Source of the DNA: Nakamurella multipartita DSM 44233
Lineage (GTDB): Bacteria > Actinomycetota > Actinomycetes > Mycobacteriales > Nakamurellaceae
Length of the DNA: 64,000 bases
Reading direction: 5' to 3'
Assembly (NCBI RefSeq): GCF_000024365.1
Contig: NC_013235.1
Coordinates: 5,704,001-5,768,000, forward strand
The translations under genes and the position numbers were made by a program. Below are positions 46,326 through 58,033 of the stretch, in pieces. How positions within the stretch are numbered: the stretch's first letter is position 1; every line of letters starts with the position of its first letter. The notes under the pieces are model-generated. The model saw only the letters and a list, made by a program, of their open reading frames with translations. It did no database searches and was not told the DNA's origin.

Positions 46326-47627
46326 ATGGCCGCAGTCGATGACCTGACCGAACTGGTCGAACGGGCCGCCGCGGCCGAGCGCGCAGCCCTGGCCGCCAAA
46401 TGGAAGGACCGCGCGGACGTCGAGGCGACGATCCGGCGGGTCCGCAAGGCGGCCGAGGAGCAGCGCGCGGCCGTGCGCCTGGATCAGAATCCGGACCGGC
46501 TCTCGCCCCGCTGGGCCCAGCTCCGGCAGAACTACCTGGATTTGGGCGCCCAGCCGCCGGTCACCGGCGAGGACGACACGACTGTGACCCACGCGGCGGC
46601 CGCGCGGGCCGAGGCCGACGCGGTCGCCGCCGTCGGCGTGGCCCGGATCGCGCTGACCGACGCCGCCCTGGCGGTGCTGCAGGCCCGGCTGGCCCGTATC
46701 GAGGCGGGTGAGGACGCGGCCGACGCCGCGGCGATCGACGGCCATGTCCCGCTGGCCGGGCGCAACCCGGTCAGCCGGCACGGCCCGGCACTGGCCGGCG
46801 GCCTGGCCGGCGAGATCCGCTACATCATCGCGCGCAAGCCCCGGTCGACGATGAAGAGCCTGGGCATCGCCCTGGCGCTGGGATTGCTCTACCTGGGCTG
46901 GATCCGGCTGTTCGACTGGGACCAGGACCGGCAGTGGTTGCCGTTCCTGGGCCTGTTCGTGCTCTCGGTGGTGATGGGCGGGTCCGTCTGCATCAACGCG
47001 CTCTCGTTCGACGCCATGCGGGTGCGGGCCGCGCTGGACACCGGCCAGCGGCTGTGGCACCTGCTGGTGATCAAGAACCTGGCCCTGCTCTGCCTGGTGG
47101 CGCCGATCGGGTTCGTGATCAGCCTGCTCATCGCCATCGGCGCCGGGGACTGGAACCGGTTCGTCAACGCCCTGGTGCTCACGGTCTGCTTCATCCTGCT
47201 GTGGCTGGGCGTGGGCAACATCGTCTCCATCGCAGTGCCCAGCCGGGACGAGCCGCTGCTCAAACGCAAGCAGTCCGGCAGCCTCAAGCAGTTCCTGATC
47301 GCCTTCGCCGTCTCCTACCTGGTCGGCTACCTGGTCAACATCATGCTGATCTGGCGGGCCTTCGCGGCCCGCGACCTGGCCGCCAAGCTGGGCGAGCAGT
47401 GGCTGCCCCTGGTGCTGCTGGTCTTCTCCTGCGTCACGATGTGGATCCTGCTGACCGTGTTCGCGGTCGCGTTGTCCCAGCAACCCAAGGTCCGCCGCCT
47501 GCTCCAGCGGGAGATCGCCGACTACACCAACAACGCCGAGGCCCAGGCGCTCGCCAAGGAGCAGCCGGAGCCGGCGGCGGCCGGAATCAGCCCATCGTCT
47601 TCTGACCGTCAATCGACTCCCGGATGA
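46326..47627 (+). CDS. Multi-pass membrane protein with N-terminal coiled-coil-like region, unknown function
   Basis: The 433-residue protein has a 175-residue soluble head rich in Ala, Arg and Glu (LVERAAAAERAALAAKWKDR, KAAEEQRAAVRL), probably helical, followed by six hydrophobic segments (for example IALALGLLYLGWIRLF, FLGLFVLSVVMGGSVCI, LLCLVAPIGFVISLLIAIG, LVLLVFSCVTMWILLTVFAVAL). The C-terminal half resembles ABC-2-type exporter permeases in its helix spacing, but no ATPase is adjacent. ATG at 46326 has GGGAG upstream. It overlaps the convergent DinB gene by 41 bases. Confidence 0.75.
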   Translation: MAAVDDLTELVERAAAAERAALAAKWKDRADVEATIRRVRKAAEEQRAAVRLDQNPDRLSPRWAQLRQNYLDLGAQPPVTGEDDTTVTHAAAARAEADAVAAVGVARIALTDAALAVLQARLARIEAGEDAADAAAIDGHVPLAGRNPVSRHGPALAGGLAGEIRYIIARKPRSTMKSLGIALALGLLYLGWIRLFDWDQDRQWLPFLGLFVLSVVMGGSVCINALSFDAMRVRAALDTGQRLWHLLVIKNLALLCLVAPIGFVISLLIAIGAGDWNRFVNALVLTVCFILLWLGVGNIVSIAVPSRDEPLLKRKQSGSLKQFLIAFAVSYLVGYLVNIMLIWRAFAARDLAAKLGEQWLPLVLLVFSCVTMWILLTVFAVALSQQPKVRRLLQREIADYTNNAEAQALAKEQPEPAAAGISPSSSDRQSTPG

Positions 47628-48114
47628 TGTCGGCGTGCCCGCAGTGCTGGGCCGTCTCGGCGACGATGTGCATGAGCACCCGGCGCACCGAGCGGGTCGC
47701 CCCGGGCGCGAACCAGGGCGCCGGCGGCAACGGGTAGGCCACGTCCAGGTCGGCGGTGGCGGCCAGCTCGTCGGTCCGGGCGGCGATCTGCTCGTACCGG
47801 TCGAGCAGATCGGCCAGGGTCTCCTGCGGGCCCATGACGAAGGCCTGCATCCACTCCTGCGGGTCACCGGCCATGGCCTCCGGGGTGCCGGTCGCGAACG
47901 CGTACCAGCTCTGCTCGGTCAGGCTGACGTGCTTGATCAGCCCACCCAGGGACAGCGCGCTGACCGTCGGGGTCAGCCGGGCCTGCTCGTCGGTCAGGTT
48001 GGCCACCGTCACCGTGAGGAAGTGACGCTGGGTCTGCAGCGACTCCAGCAGGTCCTGGCGCTCCTGGCTCAATGGCGCGGGAGTGGGCGCGGGGGTGGGC
48101 TCGGGGCCGGTCAT
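47587..48114 (-). CDS. DinB/DUF664-family protein
   Basis: The 175-residue protein is a four-helix-bundle metal-binding type: LLESLQTQRHFLTVTVANLTDE with the TDEQAR motif, LSLGGLIKHVSLTEQSWY, and VLMHIVAETAQHCGHADIIRES, whose spaced His residues (H in LIKH, and the HxxxH-like pair near the end) bind a divalent metal. Related proteins use mycothiol or bacillithiol; the reaction here is unknown. The Pro-rich head (TGPEPTPAPTPAP) is likely disordered. Confidence 0.9.
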   Translation of the reverse strand: MTGPEPTPAPTPAPLSQERQDLLESLQTQRHFLTVTVANLTDEQARLTPTVSALSLGGLIKHVSLTEQSWYAFATGTPEAMAGDPQEWMQAFVMGPQETLADLLDRYEQIAARTDELAATADLDVAYPLPPAPWFAPGATRSVRRVLMHIVAETAQHCGHADIIRESIDGQKTMG

Positions 48115-48157
48115 CTCGGTGCCTTCCGACGTCGGGACTTGACCTGACCCACGCTAG

Positions 48158-48192
48158 GCCCGGTAGCGGACAGCTTCCGTCCGCTACCGGGC
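48158..48192. terminator. Hairpin terminator after mutB
   Basis: GCCCGGTAGCGGAC pairs perfectly with its complement around AGCTTCC. The hairpin begins 11 bases after the mutB stop on the minus strand and lies 44 bases upstream of the DinB start. Confidence 0.85.
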
Positions 48193-48202
48193 TCGACCTG
48201 AA

Positions 48203-50373
<2,171 letters not shown>

Positions 50374-50377
<4 letters not shown>

Positions 50378-52176
50378 CGGGCCACCACCTCGGTCGGGAG
50401 CGCGGCGCGCAGCCGCCGCAGGAAGTCGATCGCGTCCTGGCCGGCGGCGACGTGGTCGTCGACCAGGGAAGCCAGTTCGGCCGGCGGGGCGCCGGCCAGG
50501 ATGACGGTGCGCGCCCCGGCCGCCCGCAGCGCGGCGACCGCGTCGGCCCCCCAGACCGCGTAGGTCGGGTCGGCGCCGGCCACCACGACCACCGGCTCAC
50601 CCTGCCAGGCGGCGGCCAGGTCGGCCGGGCCCTGCGTGCGGCCGGCCGACCGGACCGGCACCCCGCCGGCGGCCAGCAGGTTGGTGACGAACCCGGCCCG
50701 GGCGGCGTGCTCGGCTACCGGGCCCAGGGTGGCCAGGAACACCGGGGTGTGCGCGGGGGCGTCCCGCAGCTGCTCGAAATCGGCCGCCCAGGCTTGCGTC
50801 TCGGGCGGCGCCGGCCACGGCGGGCGGACCGGCAGCGCCTCGCCGGGGTTCGGGAACTCGCTCACCCCGGTGATCGGCAGCCGGCGGCGGGCGATCCGCT
50901 CCCGGCGCCGGGCCGCGGTCTGCGCCCAGCCTCCGGTCAGCGACCCGTCGGTCAGGGCGCCGAGTACCCCGCCGGCCCGCTCGATCGCCTGGAACCGGGC
51001 CCAGGAGGCGTCGGCCAGGTCGGCGGTCAGCGCCTCCACCGCATAGGCGCCGGCCGCCGGATCGGTCACGGCGGCCACGTGCGACTCCTCGATCAGGAGC
51101 GCGCCGATGTTGCGGGCCAGCCGCCGGCCGAACGCGTCCGGCACGCCCAGCCGCAGGTCGAACGGCAGCGCGGTGATCGCGTCCGCTCCCCCGACCCCGG
51201 CGGCGAAGGCGGCCACCGTGGTGCGCAGCAGGTTGACCCACGGGTCGTATCGGGTAGTCATCGGGCGCGAGGTCACGGCGTGGATCCGCATGCCCGCGGG
51301 GGCGCCGACCAGCTGGGCGACCCGGGCCCACAGCACCCGGGCGGCCCGCAGCTTGGCGATCGAGGCGAACTGGTCGTCGGTGACGGCCAGCCGGAATTCC
51401 AGCAGGCGCAGCGCGGCCGCCAGATCGAGTCCGTGCGCGGTCAACGCCCGCAGGAGGTGTACGCCGGCGGCCATCGCGTAGCCCAGTTCGGCCGCCTCGC
51501 CCGCCCCGTGATCGTGGGCGACGGTGCCGTCCACGACGAACCCGAGCACCTCCAGGTCGGTGGCCAGACCGGCGATCTCGGCGATGACGGCAGCGATCTC
51601 GTCGGGTTCGCCGCCCTCACCACTCGCCCGCACGGCCCGGCCGACCGGGTCGGCACCCAGGTTGGTGCCGACGGCCGCTGGCCCGGCGGCCGCCCGCAGC
51701 GCCGCGGCCAGGGCGTGGGCGCCGGCCCGCTCGCTGACTCCCGGGCCGGCGCCGACGACGACCGGCGCCCAGTCCAACCGCACCGGGGCCAGTGCGGCCG
51801 GCAGGGCGTCGGGGGTCAGGCCCGATTCGCTCAGGGTGAGCCAGAGCGAGGTGGCGCCGTTCTCCAGTTCGTCCAGGGCGGCGCCGGCGGCGGCCGCCGG
51901 GTCGGCGTCGAACACCGCGGCTCGCACGTCCCAGGCGCCGTCGCGGACGGGCAACTCGACCGGCAGCACGCGCCCGGCCGACCGCTGGGCGGTCCCCAGG
52001 GCCGGGATTGGTACGCCCTCGATCGTCGATCGGGACAGGGCCGGCCACACGTCGGCCGGGCGTTCGGGGGCGCGCTTGAGCCGGGTCAGCACGGCCGCGG
52101 CGGCCTGTTCCCAGTCGTGGGCATCCACGTCACCGGCGGCCAGCCGCAGCGGGCTCTGGTCGTTGAGCTCGCTCAT
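50374..52176 (-). CDS. mutA: Methylmalonyl-CoA mutase, small subunit
   Basis: The 600-residue protein parallels MutB but lacks the catalytic and cobalamin-ligand motifs: the B12 region DGHDRG is replaced by [20 protein letters not shown], and the barrel keeps only the structural sequence such as [22 protein letters not shown] and [20 protein letters not shown]. This is normal for the non-catalytic partner of the heterodimeric enzyme. The ribosome binding site before ATG 52176 is weak. Confidence 0.95.
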
Positions 52177-52266
52177 GGCCGGATCATAGGGCGGCCACCG
52201 CCGCCGTGGACCGAGTCGCGGCTTACATCACACTCAGTCTCATTCACTGGCACTCAGTCCCACCCT

Positions 52267-52314
52267 GCGTCAACACAGGGTTGACGCTCGTGCGTCGTCA
52301 ACCTAGGGTTGACG
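52267..52314 (+). promoter_or_regulatory. Leaderless promoter covered by two operator-like palindromes
   Basis: Two copies of CGTCAAC-N5-GTTGACG lie at 52268-52286 and 52296-52314, centres 28 bases apart. TTGACG (52281-52286) and TAGGGT (52304-52309) are spaced 17 bases, a good -35/-10 pair, and the expected start falls at about 52316, the A of the ATG. The palindromes therefore overlap both promoter boxes, and the message would lack a leader. Confidence 0.65.
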
Positions 52315-52315
52315 C

Positions 52316-53029
52316 ATGACGGATTCCGCCTTTACCCCCGCGCAGCCGCGACTGGACGACCTCATCAACGCCATCACCGCGGTCCACACCGACCCGCTGG
52401 AGCAGCTCACCGACGCCGTCCTCGCCGCCGATCACCTGGGCTCCCTGGCCGACCACCTCATCGGCCATTTCGTCGATCAGGCCCGCCGGTCCGGGGCCTC
52501 GTGGACCCAGATCGGGGCGAGCATGGGGGTGACCAAACAGGCCGCGCAGAAGCGGTTCGTCCCCCGCGCCCCGTCCCTGGACCCGCAGCAGGGGTTCGAG
52601 GCCTTCACCCCGCGGGCCCGCAACACGATCGTGGCCGCGCAGAGCGAGTCACGGGAGCGGGGCGACGATCAGGTCCGGCCCGAGCATCTGCTGCTCGGAC
52701 TGCTGTCCGAGCCGGCCGGCCTGGCCATGAAGGCACTGGCCGAGCAGGGCCTGTCCGCCGATCGGATCCGCGCGGCCACGGTCGCCGTCCTGCCCGCGGG
52801 GCCGGGCCCGTCGCCCGACCCCATCCCCTACGACGCCACTGCCCAGAAGGTGCTGCAGCTGACCTTCCGCGAGGCGTTGCGGCTGGGCCACAACTACATC
52901 GGCACCGAACACGTCCTGCTGGCCCTGCTCGAGTTCGAGGGCGGGTCCGGGGTACTCGCCGGGCTCGGCGTGGACCGCGAGCGGGTCGAGGCCAGCCTGC
53001 TCGCCGCCCTGGGCGGCCTGTCCGGGTAA
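52316..53029 (+). CDS. HTH plus Clp N-terminal (ClpA/B repeat) domain protein
   Basis: The 237-residue protein joins an N-terminal helix-turn-helix-like region (LADHLIGHFVDQARRSGASW, then TQIGASMGVTKQAAQKRF) to a complete double Clp_N repeat (FEAFTPRARNTIVAAQSESR, VRPEHLLLGLLSEPAG, TFREALRLGHNYIGTEHVLL). It has no AAA ATPase. The Clp_N domain normally binds substrates or adaptors of the ClpC/ClpB chaperones, so this could be a DNA-binding regulator that senses or is degraded through Clp. The two operator-like sites directly before its start fit autoregulation, which is inference. Confidence 0.85.
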   Translation: MTDSAFTPAQPRLDDLINAITAVHTDPLEQLTDAVLAADHLGSLADHLIGHFVDQARRSGASWTQIGASMGVTKQAAQKRFVPRAPSLDPQQGFEAFTPRARNTIVAAQSESRERGDDQVRPEHLLLGLLSEPAGLAMKALAEQGLSADRIRAATVAVLPAGPGPSPDPIPYDATAQKVLQLTFREALRLGHNYIGTEHVLLALLEFEGGSGVLAGLGVDRERVEASLLAALGGLSG

Positions 53030-53052
53030 GGCGCCTACGCCCCCCATTTCTT

Positions 53053-53124
53053 GTTGATCATGGCAATCTCTGCTCGACACGCCGACGACACGCCGGCGGT
53101 GCAGCAGAGAACGCCATGATCAAC
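53053..53124. terminator. Palindrome D, diverged member of the GTTGATCATGG family
   Basis: GTTGATCATGGC at 53053 pairs with GCCATGATCAAC ending at 53124, and TCTCTGCT with AGCAGAGA inside, but the centre is imperfect (about 30 bases). It begins 24 bases after the stop of the Clp-N gene. It shares only the cap sequence with palindromes A-C. Confidence 0.65.
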
Positions 53125-53282
53125 ACCGGAGCGGGGGGGCGGGGCCGGGGGCGGCGGGGCGGCGTCGGCCGACCCGCCAACTGGCGGGGGACGCCCGCCG
53201 CCTGGCTGGATCCGCCGGCCCGACGCACCGGCCACGATGGGGCGCAGGCCACACCGGGGTGGCCCTGACGTCGGGAGAGCCC

Positions 53283-54290
53283 ATGACCGCAACGATCGAG
53301 TCGGCATCCACCTCGCAGGATCGGGTCGGGCCGCCGCCCCCGTTCGATCCGGAACTGGCCGCCGCGTTGACGCTGGTGGCCGACATGCTGCCGTCGGCGA
53401 TCCTGCCGGAGATGATCCCGGCGATGCGCGAGGGGTTGGCCGTCCTGGACGTGCCGCTGAGCGAGCTCACCCGGGACGGTGCCGTCACGATCGAGGAGCG
53501 CCAGGTCCCCGGTCCGGTGGGCGAGCCGGACATCTCACTGCTCATCTGCCGGCCGGCGAACGCCGGAACCGGCCGGCCGGCGATCTACCACACGCACGGC
53601 GGCGGGATGATCCTCGGCAACAGCCGGACCGGGCTGGAGGATCTGCTCGACTGGGCGTTGGAACTGGGCCTGGTCGTCGTCTCCGTCGAGTACCGGCTGG
53701 CCCCCGAGCATCCGGACCCGGCTCCGATCGAGGACTGCTACGCGGGGCTGGTGTGGACCGCCGAGCACGCCGACGAGCTGGGCATCGACCCCGATCAGAT
53801 CATCGTCGCCGGCACCAGCGCCGGCGGCGGGCTGGCCGCGGGGCTGGCCCTGCTGGCCCGGGATCGGCGCGGCCCGGCGCTGGCCGCGCAGGTGCTGATG
53901 TGCCCGATGCTCGACGACCGCAACGACACCCCCTCCAGCCGGCAGATGGCCGGCCGGGGCGTCTGGGACAGCACCGCCAACACCACCGGGTGGACGGCGT
54001 TGCTGGGCGACGCCTGCGGCGGGCCCGACGTCTCCCCCTACGCCGCCCCGGCCCGCGCCGTCGACCTGTCCGGGCTGCCGCCGGCCTTCGTCGACGTCGG
54101 CAGCGCCGAGACGTTCCGGGACGAGGACGTCGCCTACGCCACCCGGATCTGGCAGGCCGGTGGGGTGGCCGAACTGCACGTCTGGCCGGGCGGGTTCCAC
54201 GGCTTCGACACCCTGGCCCCGCAGGCGGCCATCTCCCAGGAGGCCAAGGCGGCCCGGGTGCGCTGGCTGCGCCGGCAGCTCGGCCTCTGA
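53283..54290 (+). CDS. Alpha/beta hydrolase, HSL (hormone-sensitive lipase) family
   Basis: The 335-residue protein has the family IV motifs: AIYHTHGGGMILGN with the HGGG oxyanion hole, VVSVEYRLAPEHPDPAPIED, and IIVAGTSAGGGLAAGLAL with the nucleophile Ser in GTSAGG; the acid and base are in PPAFVDVGSAETFRDED and WPGGFHGFD. It hydrolyses short carboxyl esters in the cytoplasm; the natural substrate is unknown. ATG at 53283 has GGGAG upstream. It is followed 43 bases later by a PucR-type regulator on the same strand. Confidence 0.93.
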   Translation: MTATIESASTSQDRVGPPPPFDPELAAALTLVADMLPSAILPEMIPAMREGLAVLDVPLSELTRDGAVTIEERQVPGPVGEPDISLLICRPANAGTGRPAIYHTHGGGMILGNSRTGLEDLLDWALELGLVVVSVEYRLAPEHPDPAPIEDCYAGLVWTAEHADELGIDPDQIIVAGTSAGGGLAAGLALLARDRRGPALAAQVLMCPMLDDRNDTPSSRQMAGRGVWDSTANTTGWTALLGDACGGPDVSPYAAPARAVDLSGLPPAFVDVGSAETFRDEDVAYATRIWQAGGVAELHVWPGGFHGFDTLAPQAAISQEAKAARVRWLRRQLGL

Positions 54291-54333
54291 TCCGGTCACC
54301 GGTGCGGGGTCGGGGCGCGCCGGGCACGATGAG

Positions 54334-55341
54334 ATGGTGAAGGAACTGGCCGGACGGCTCGCCGCGCTCGACCCCGACGCGGGCGCGGCCGTCCAGGTCA
54401 TCGCCTATTTCGATCGGCTGGTCGACGGTCGCGCCGGCCTGGAGGCCATCGTCCGCGGCGCCGCGGTGTTGGCCGGCTGCCCGGCCCGGCTGATCGATGA
54501 CGAGCGGCGGGTCCGCATCCGGATGACCGCCAGCGGCGTCCGGCAGGACGATTCGTCCGCCCCGGACCCGCAGTGGTTGCACCGGCCGCTGTCCGCCGAT
54601 GGCCCGTCCGCGCTCTGGTTGGAGCGGCCCGGGCCGGCCGGCCCGGTCGATCTGATGGTGCTGGAACGGGCCGGGAATGCGGCCCGCGGTGCGCTGGAGC
54701 GGACCCGGGGCCGAGCCGCCGCCAGCAGTCCGGACCCGGCCTTGGTCGAAACCGTGGTCGACGCCGCCGCTCCGGTGGACGCGCGGCGGCACGCGGCCCG
54801 CCGGTTGGGACTGCCCGTGGACGGCCGCGCGCGGGCGCTCGCGCGGCCCGGGGGCCCGGCCACGGTGCACGCGGTTCCGCCCGCCGGGGCGTCGGCGGCC
54901 GTGACGGGCCGGGCCGGGCTGGGGCCGGCCGTGGCCGTCCTGGACCTGCCGTCGTCCTGGGCCGACGCGCGCACGGCCCTGCGTTTCACCGCGGACGGGA
55001 CCGAGCAGGACCCGGGACCGCGCATCGTCGATTTCGCCGACCTCGGCGGTCTGGCCCTGCTGGCCGCCACCGTGGGCGTGGGCACCGAGCCGGTGCCCGA
55101 CGTGCGCCGGGTGGAGCGCGCCGCCGCGGCGGCGCCGTGGGTGCTGGCGACGCTGGATGCGATCGCGACCACGGCCAGCCTGCGGGCGGCCGCCACCGCC
55201 TTGACCGTGCACCATTCGACGGTGCAGGAGCGGTTGACCCACGCCGAGCACCTGCTGGGCTGGTCGGTGCACGACCCGCAGGGCCGGCTGCGCCTGCAGC
55301 TGGCGTTGGTGCTGCGCCGGCTGCATCGATCGGCGCGCTGA
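54334..55341 (+). CDS. PucR-type helix-turn-helix transcriptional regulator
   Basis: The 335-residue protein is poorly conserved for 260 residues and ends in a clear PucR/CdaR-like HTH_30 domain: LRAAATALTVHHSTVQERLT followed by HAEHLLGWSVHDPQGRLRLQ. The N-terminal part could be a GAF-like sensor. ATG at 54334 is preceded by GATGAG rather than a strong ribosome binding site. Position suggests control of the adjacent esterase or the alanyl-tRNA-synthetase-like gene, but no operator was identified. Confidence 0.8.
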   Translation: MVKELAGRLAALDPDAGAAVQVIAYFDRLVDGRAGLEAIVRGAAVLAGCPARLIDDERRVRIRMTASGVRQDDSSAPDPQWLHRPLSADGPSALWLERPGPAGPVDLMVLERAGNAARGALERTRGRAAASSPDPALVETVVDAAAPVDARRHAARRLGLPVDGRARALARPGGPATVHAVPPAGASAAVTGRAGLGPAVAVLDLPSSWADARTALRFTADGTEQDPGPRIVDFADLGGLALLAATVGVGTEPVPDVRRVERAAAAAPWVLATLDAIATTASLRAAATALTVHHSTVQERLTHAEHLLGWSVHDPQGRLRLQLALVLRRLHRSAR

Positions 55342-55418
55342 TCGGTCACCCGATTCGGGCGCCCGAACGCGCCGGTTTCAACCCTGCTCGAGCGCCCTCG
55401 GTATGTGATCATCCGAGG

Positions 55419-56816
55419 GTGGACGCCGATGACATTCGCCGGATCTACCTGGACTTCATGGTCGAACGGGGGCACGTCGTCATCCCGCGGGCGCCGCTGA
55501 TCCCCCGCGACGACCCGACGACCCTGTTCACCGGCAGCGGCATGCAGCCGCTGCTGCCCTACCTGCTGGGGGCCGACCATCCCGCCGGCACCCGGCTGAC
55601 CGACAGCCAGACCTGCTTGCGCGCGCAGGACATCGACGAGGTCGGCGACAACCGGCACACCACGTTCTTCGAGATGCTCGGCAACTGGAGCCTGGGCGAC
55701 TACTTCAAGGCCGAGCAGCTGCCGCAGGTCTGGGAGTTCCTCACCGACCGGGTCGGCCTGGATCCGAACCGCATCTACGTCAGCTGCTTCTCCGGCGACC
55801 CCGAGCACGGCATCGCCAAGGACACCGAATCGGCGGCGATCTGGACCCGGCTGTTCACCGCCGCCGGGGTGTCCGCCGACCAGGTCGACCTGGACACCGA
55901 GGAGCACGGCGGCGAGGTCGGCAACCAGGGCGCCCGGATCGCCTTCTACGGGTCCAAGAACTGGTGGTGCCGGGGCGGCCACGCGCAGGACATGCCGGTC
56001 GGCGAGCCGGGCGGACCCGACTCGGAGATGTTCTACCTGTTCCCGCAGATCGAGCACGACCCGGCCTACGGGGCGCACTGCCACCAGAACTGCGATTGCG
56101 GCCGGTACCTGGAGATCGGCAACTCGGTGTTCATGGAGTACGTGCGCACCGAGACCGGGTTCGCCCCGCTGCCCCGACGCAACGTCGACTTCGGCGGCGG
56201 GCTGGCCCGGATCGCGGCCGCCTCCATCGACAGCCCGGACGTGTTCCGGATCAACTTGCTCTGGCCGATCGTGGCCAAGCTGGAGGAGCTCTCGGGTCGC
56301 TCCTACGACACCGACACCGTGGCCATGCGGGTGATCGCCGACCACCTGCGCGGCGCGACGTTCCTGGCCGTGGACGGGGTCCGGCCCAGCAACAAGGAGC
56401 AGGGGTACGTGATGCGCCGGCTGATCCGCCGGGCCATCCGGTACGCGTTCGACCTGGGCCTGCAGCAGAACTTCTTCGCCGAGATCATCCCCACCGTCTC
56501 CGGCATGTACACGCAGGACTACCCCGAGGTGGCGCAGCGCGCCGAGTCGGTGGTGGGCGTGCTGGTCAAGGAGGAGAAGGCGTTCCGCCGGACCCTGAAC
56601 AAAGGCATCAAGCAGCTGCGCGGGTACAAGGACGGCATCGGCGGCGCCGAGCTGTTCGTCCTCTACGACACCTTCGGCTTCCCGGTCGAGCTGTCCACCG
56701 AGGAGGCGCGGGCCAAGGGGATCGCCCTGGCGGAGAACTGGCGCGCCGATTTCGACGAGAAGATGGCCGAGCAGCGGGCCCGGTCGCAGGCGGCCACCCG
56801 GATGAAGATCGGCTGA
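55419..56816 (+). CDS. Alanyl-tRNA-synthetase-like catalytic domain protein (no editing or C-Ala domain)
   Basis: The 465-residue protein matches the AlaRS catalytic core: IYLDFMVERGHVVIPRAPLI, TTLFTGSGMQPLLPYLLG, TTFFEMLGNWSLGDYFK (motif 2), GNQGARIAFYGSKNWW, PDSEMFY and NVDFGGGLARIAAAS (motif 3). A normal AlaRS is about 880 residues with tRNA-editing and C-Ala domains; these are absent although the frame ends cleanly. An unusual GAHCHQNCDCGRYLEIGNS insertion has four Cys/His residues that could bind zinc. It probably activates alanine or another amino acid for a purpose other than bulk translation. GTG at 55419 was chosen because the frame upstream runs into the PucR gene. Confidence 0.88.
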   Translation: MDADDIRRIYLDFMVERGHVVIPRAPLIPRDDPTTLFTGSGMQPLLPYLLGADHPAGTRLTDSQTCLRAQDIDEVGDNRHTTFFEMLGNWSLGDYFKAEQLPQVWEFLTDRVGLDPNRIYVSCFSGDPEHGIAKDTESAAIWTRLFTAAGVSADQVDLDTEEHGGEVGNQGARIAFYGSKNWWCRGGHAQDMPVGEPGGPDSEMFYLFPQIEHDPAYGAHCHQNCDCGRYLEIGNSVFMEYVRTETGFAPLPRRNVDFGGGLARIAAASIDSPDVFRINLLWPIVAKLEELSGRSYDTDTVAMRVIADHLRGATFLAVDGVRPSNKEQGYVMRRLIRRAIRYAFDLGLQQNFFAEIIPTVSGMYTQDYPEVAQRAESVVGVLVKEEKAFRRTLNKGIKQLRGYKDGIGGAELFVLYDTFGFPVELSTEEARAKGIALAENWRADFDEKMAEQRARSQAATRMKIG

Positions 56817-56932
56817 CCGACCCGGCCGCGCATCCGGCGCCCCGATCGGCGACACTGTCGCCGCACCGCTGACCGGCCGGACCTCGACCGGACGGAGCAC
56901 GATGGACTCCCTAAGGGAAGGACGGGTCCGCG

Positions 56933-58033
56933 ATGCTGGACGACTCGCTCGACGCCGCGGTCGACGACTCGCTCGATGCGCCATCCGCCGGACCGGGACA
57001 CGACCCGGACGAGGAACTGGCGACGCCAAGGATCCCGAGCCTGGACGACGACCGGATCCTGGCCCTGGAACTGGTCCGGGCGACCGAGGCGGCGGCCATC
57101 GCCTGTGCCCGCTTCCTGGGTCGCGGCGACGACGACGAGGTGGACGGCGCCGCCACCGACGCCATGCGACCGGTGCTGGGCACCATCCCGATGCGCGGGG
57201 TCGTGGTCATCGGCGAGGGCGAGAAGGACGAGTCCCCGATGATCTACGCCGGTGAGCGGATCGGCTCGGGCCAGGGCCCGCTCGTCGACGTCGCCATCGA
57301 CCCGATCGACGGCGCCGGGCTGACCGCCAAGGGCCTGCCGAATGCGATCTCGGTGATCGCGCTGGCCGACCGGGGGGCCATGTTTGACCCCGGCCCGTGC
57401 GTCTACATGGACAAGGTGGTGGTCGGCCCCGAACTGGCCGACGTCCTGGACATCGCCGCCCCGGTCGAGGACACGGTGCGGGCGATCGCCCGTACCCGCG
57501 GCGTCGACGTGCGGGACGTCACCGTCGCCCTGTTGGACCGACCGCGGCACGCGGACCTGGCCCGCCGCATCCGCAGTACCGGCGCCCGGATCATGTTCCT
57601 GCTCGACGGCGACCTGGTCGGCGCCCTGCTGGCGTTGACCGACGAGTCGGAGATCGACCTGGCCGTCGGCATCGGCGGCGCCCCGGAGGGCGTCATCGCC
57701 GCCTGTGCGGTCAAGTGCCTGGGCGGGGCCATCTACGGCAAGCTGGCCCCCCGCACCACCGGCGAGGCCCGGCAGGCCCGCGACCTGGGGCTGCACCCGG
57801 ACGCCATCCTGACCACCGACGATCTGGTCAAGGGCAACAACGCCTACCTGGTGGCCACCGGGGTGACCAGCGGCGAGCTGCTGCGCGGCGTGCGATTCGC
57901 CCGGGACACCGCGATCACCCAGACCCTGTCGATGCGCTCGAGCAGCGGCGCCATCCGCACCATCGAGACCAAGCACCGGCTGTCCACCTCGATGCTGCTG
58001 CCGAGCACGAGCCCGAACTCGACCCCGGCATGA
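56933..58033 (+). CDS. Class II fructose-1,6-bisphosphatase (GlpX)-like protein, conserved Thr replaced
   Basis: The 366-residue protein has the GlpX order: [96 protein letters not shown] and [20 protein letters not shown]. The metal-binding Asp and Glu residues look intact, but the DPIDGT sequence of the family reads DPIDGA with Ala128 in place of the Thr shown to be catalytic in the M. tuberculosis and E. coli enzymes. A 35-residue acidic head is added. It overlaps the APC transporter gene by ATGA, so it may have a role other than gluconeogenesis. Confidence 0.88.
   Translation: MLDDSLDAAVDDSLDAPSAGPGHDPDEELATPRIPSLDDDRILALELVRATEAAAIACARFLGRGDDDEVDGAATDAMRPVLGTIPMRGVVVIGEGEKDESPMIYAGERIGSGQGPLVDVAIDPIDGAGLTAKGLPNAISVIALADRGAMFDPGPCVYMDKVVVGPELADVLDIAAPVEDTVRAIARTRGVDVRDVTVALLDRPRHADLARRIRSTGARIMFLLDGDLVGALLALTDESEIDLAVGIGGAPEGVIAACAVKCLGGAIYGKLAPRTTGEARQARDLGLHPDAILTTDDLVKGNNAYLVATGVTSGELLRGVRFARDTAITQTLSMRSSSGAIRTIETKHRLSTSMLLPSTSPNSTPA

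Noticed and set aside
54573-55418. Extended N-terminus of the AlaRS-like protein
   Set aside because: The frame is open upstream but overlaps the PucR-type gene, whose motifs are clear, and the AlaRS homology begins at the GTG at 55419.
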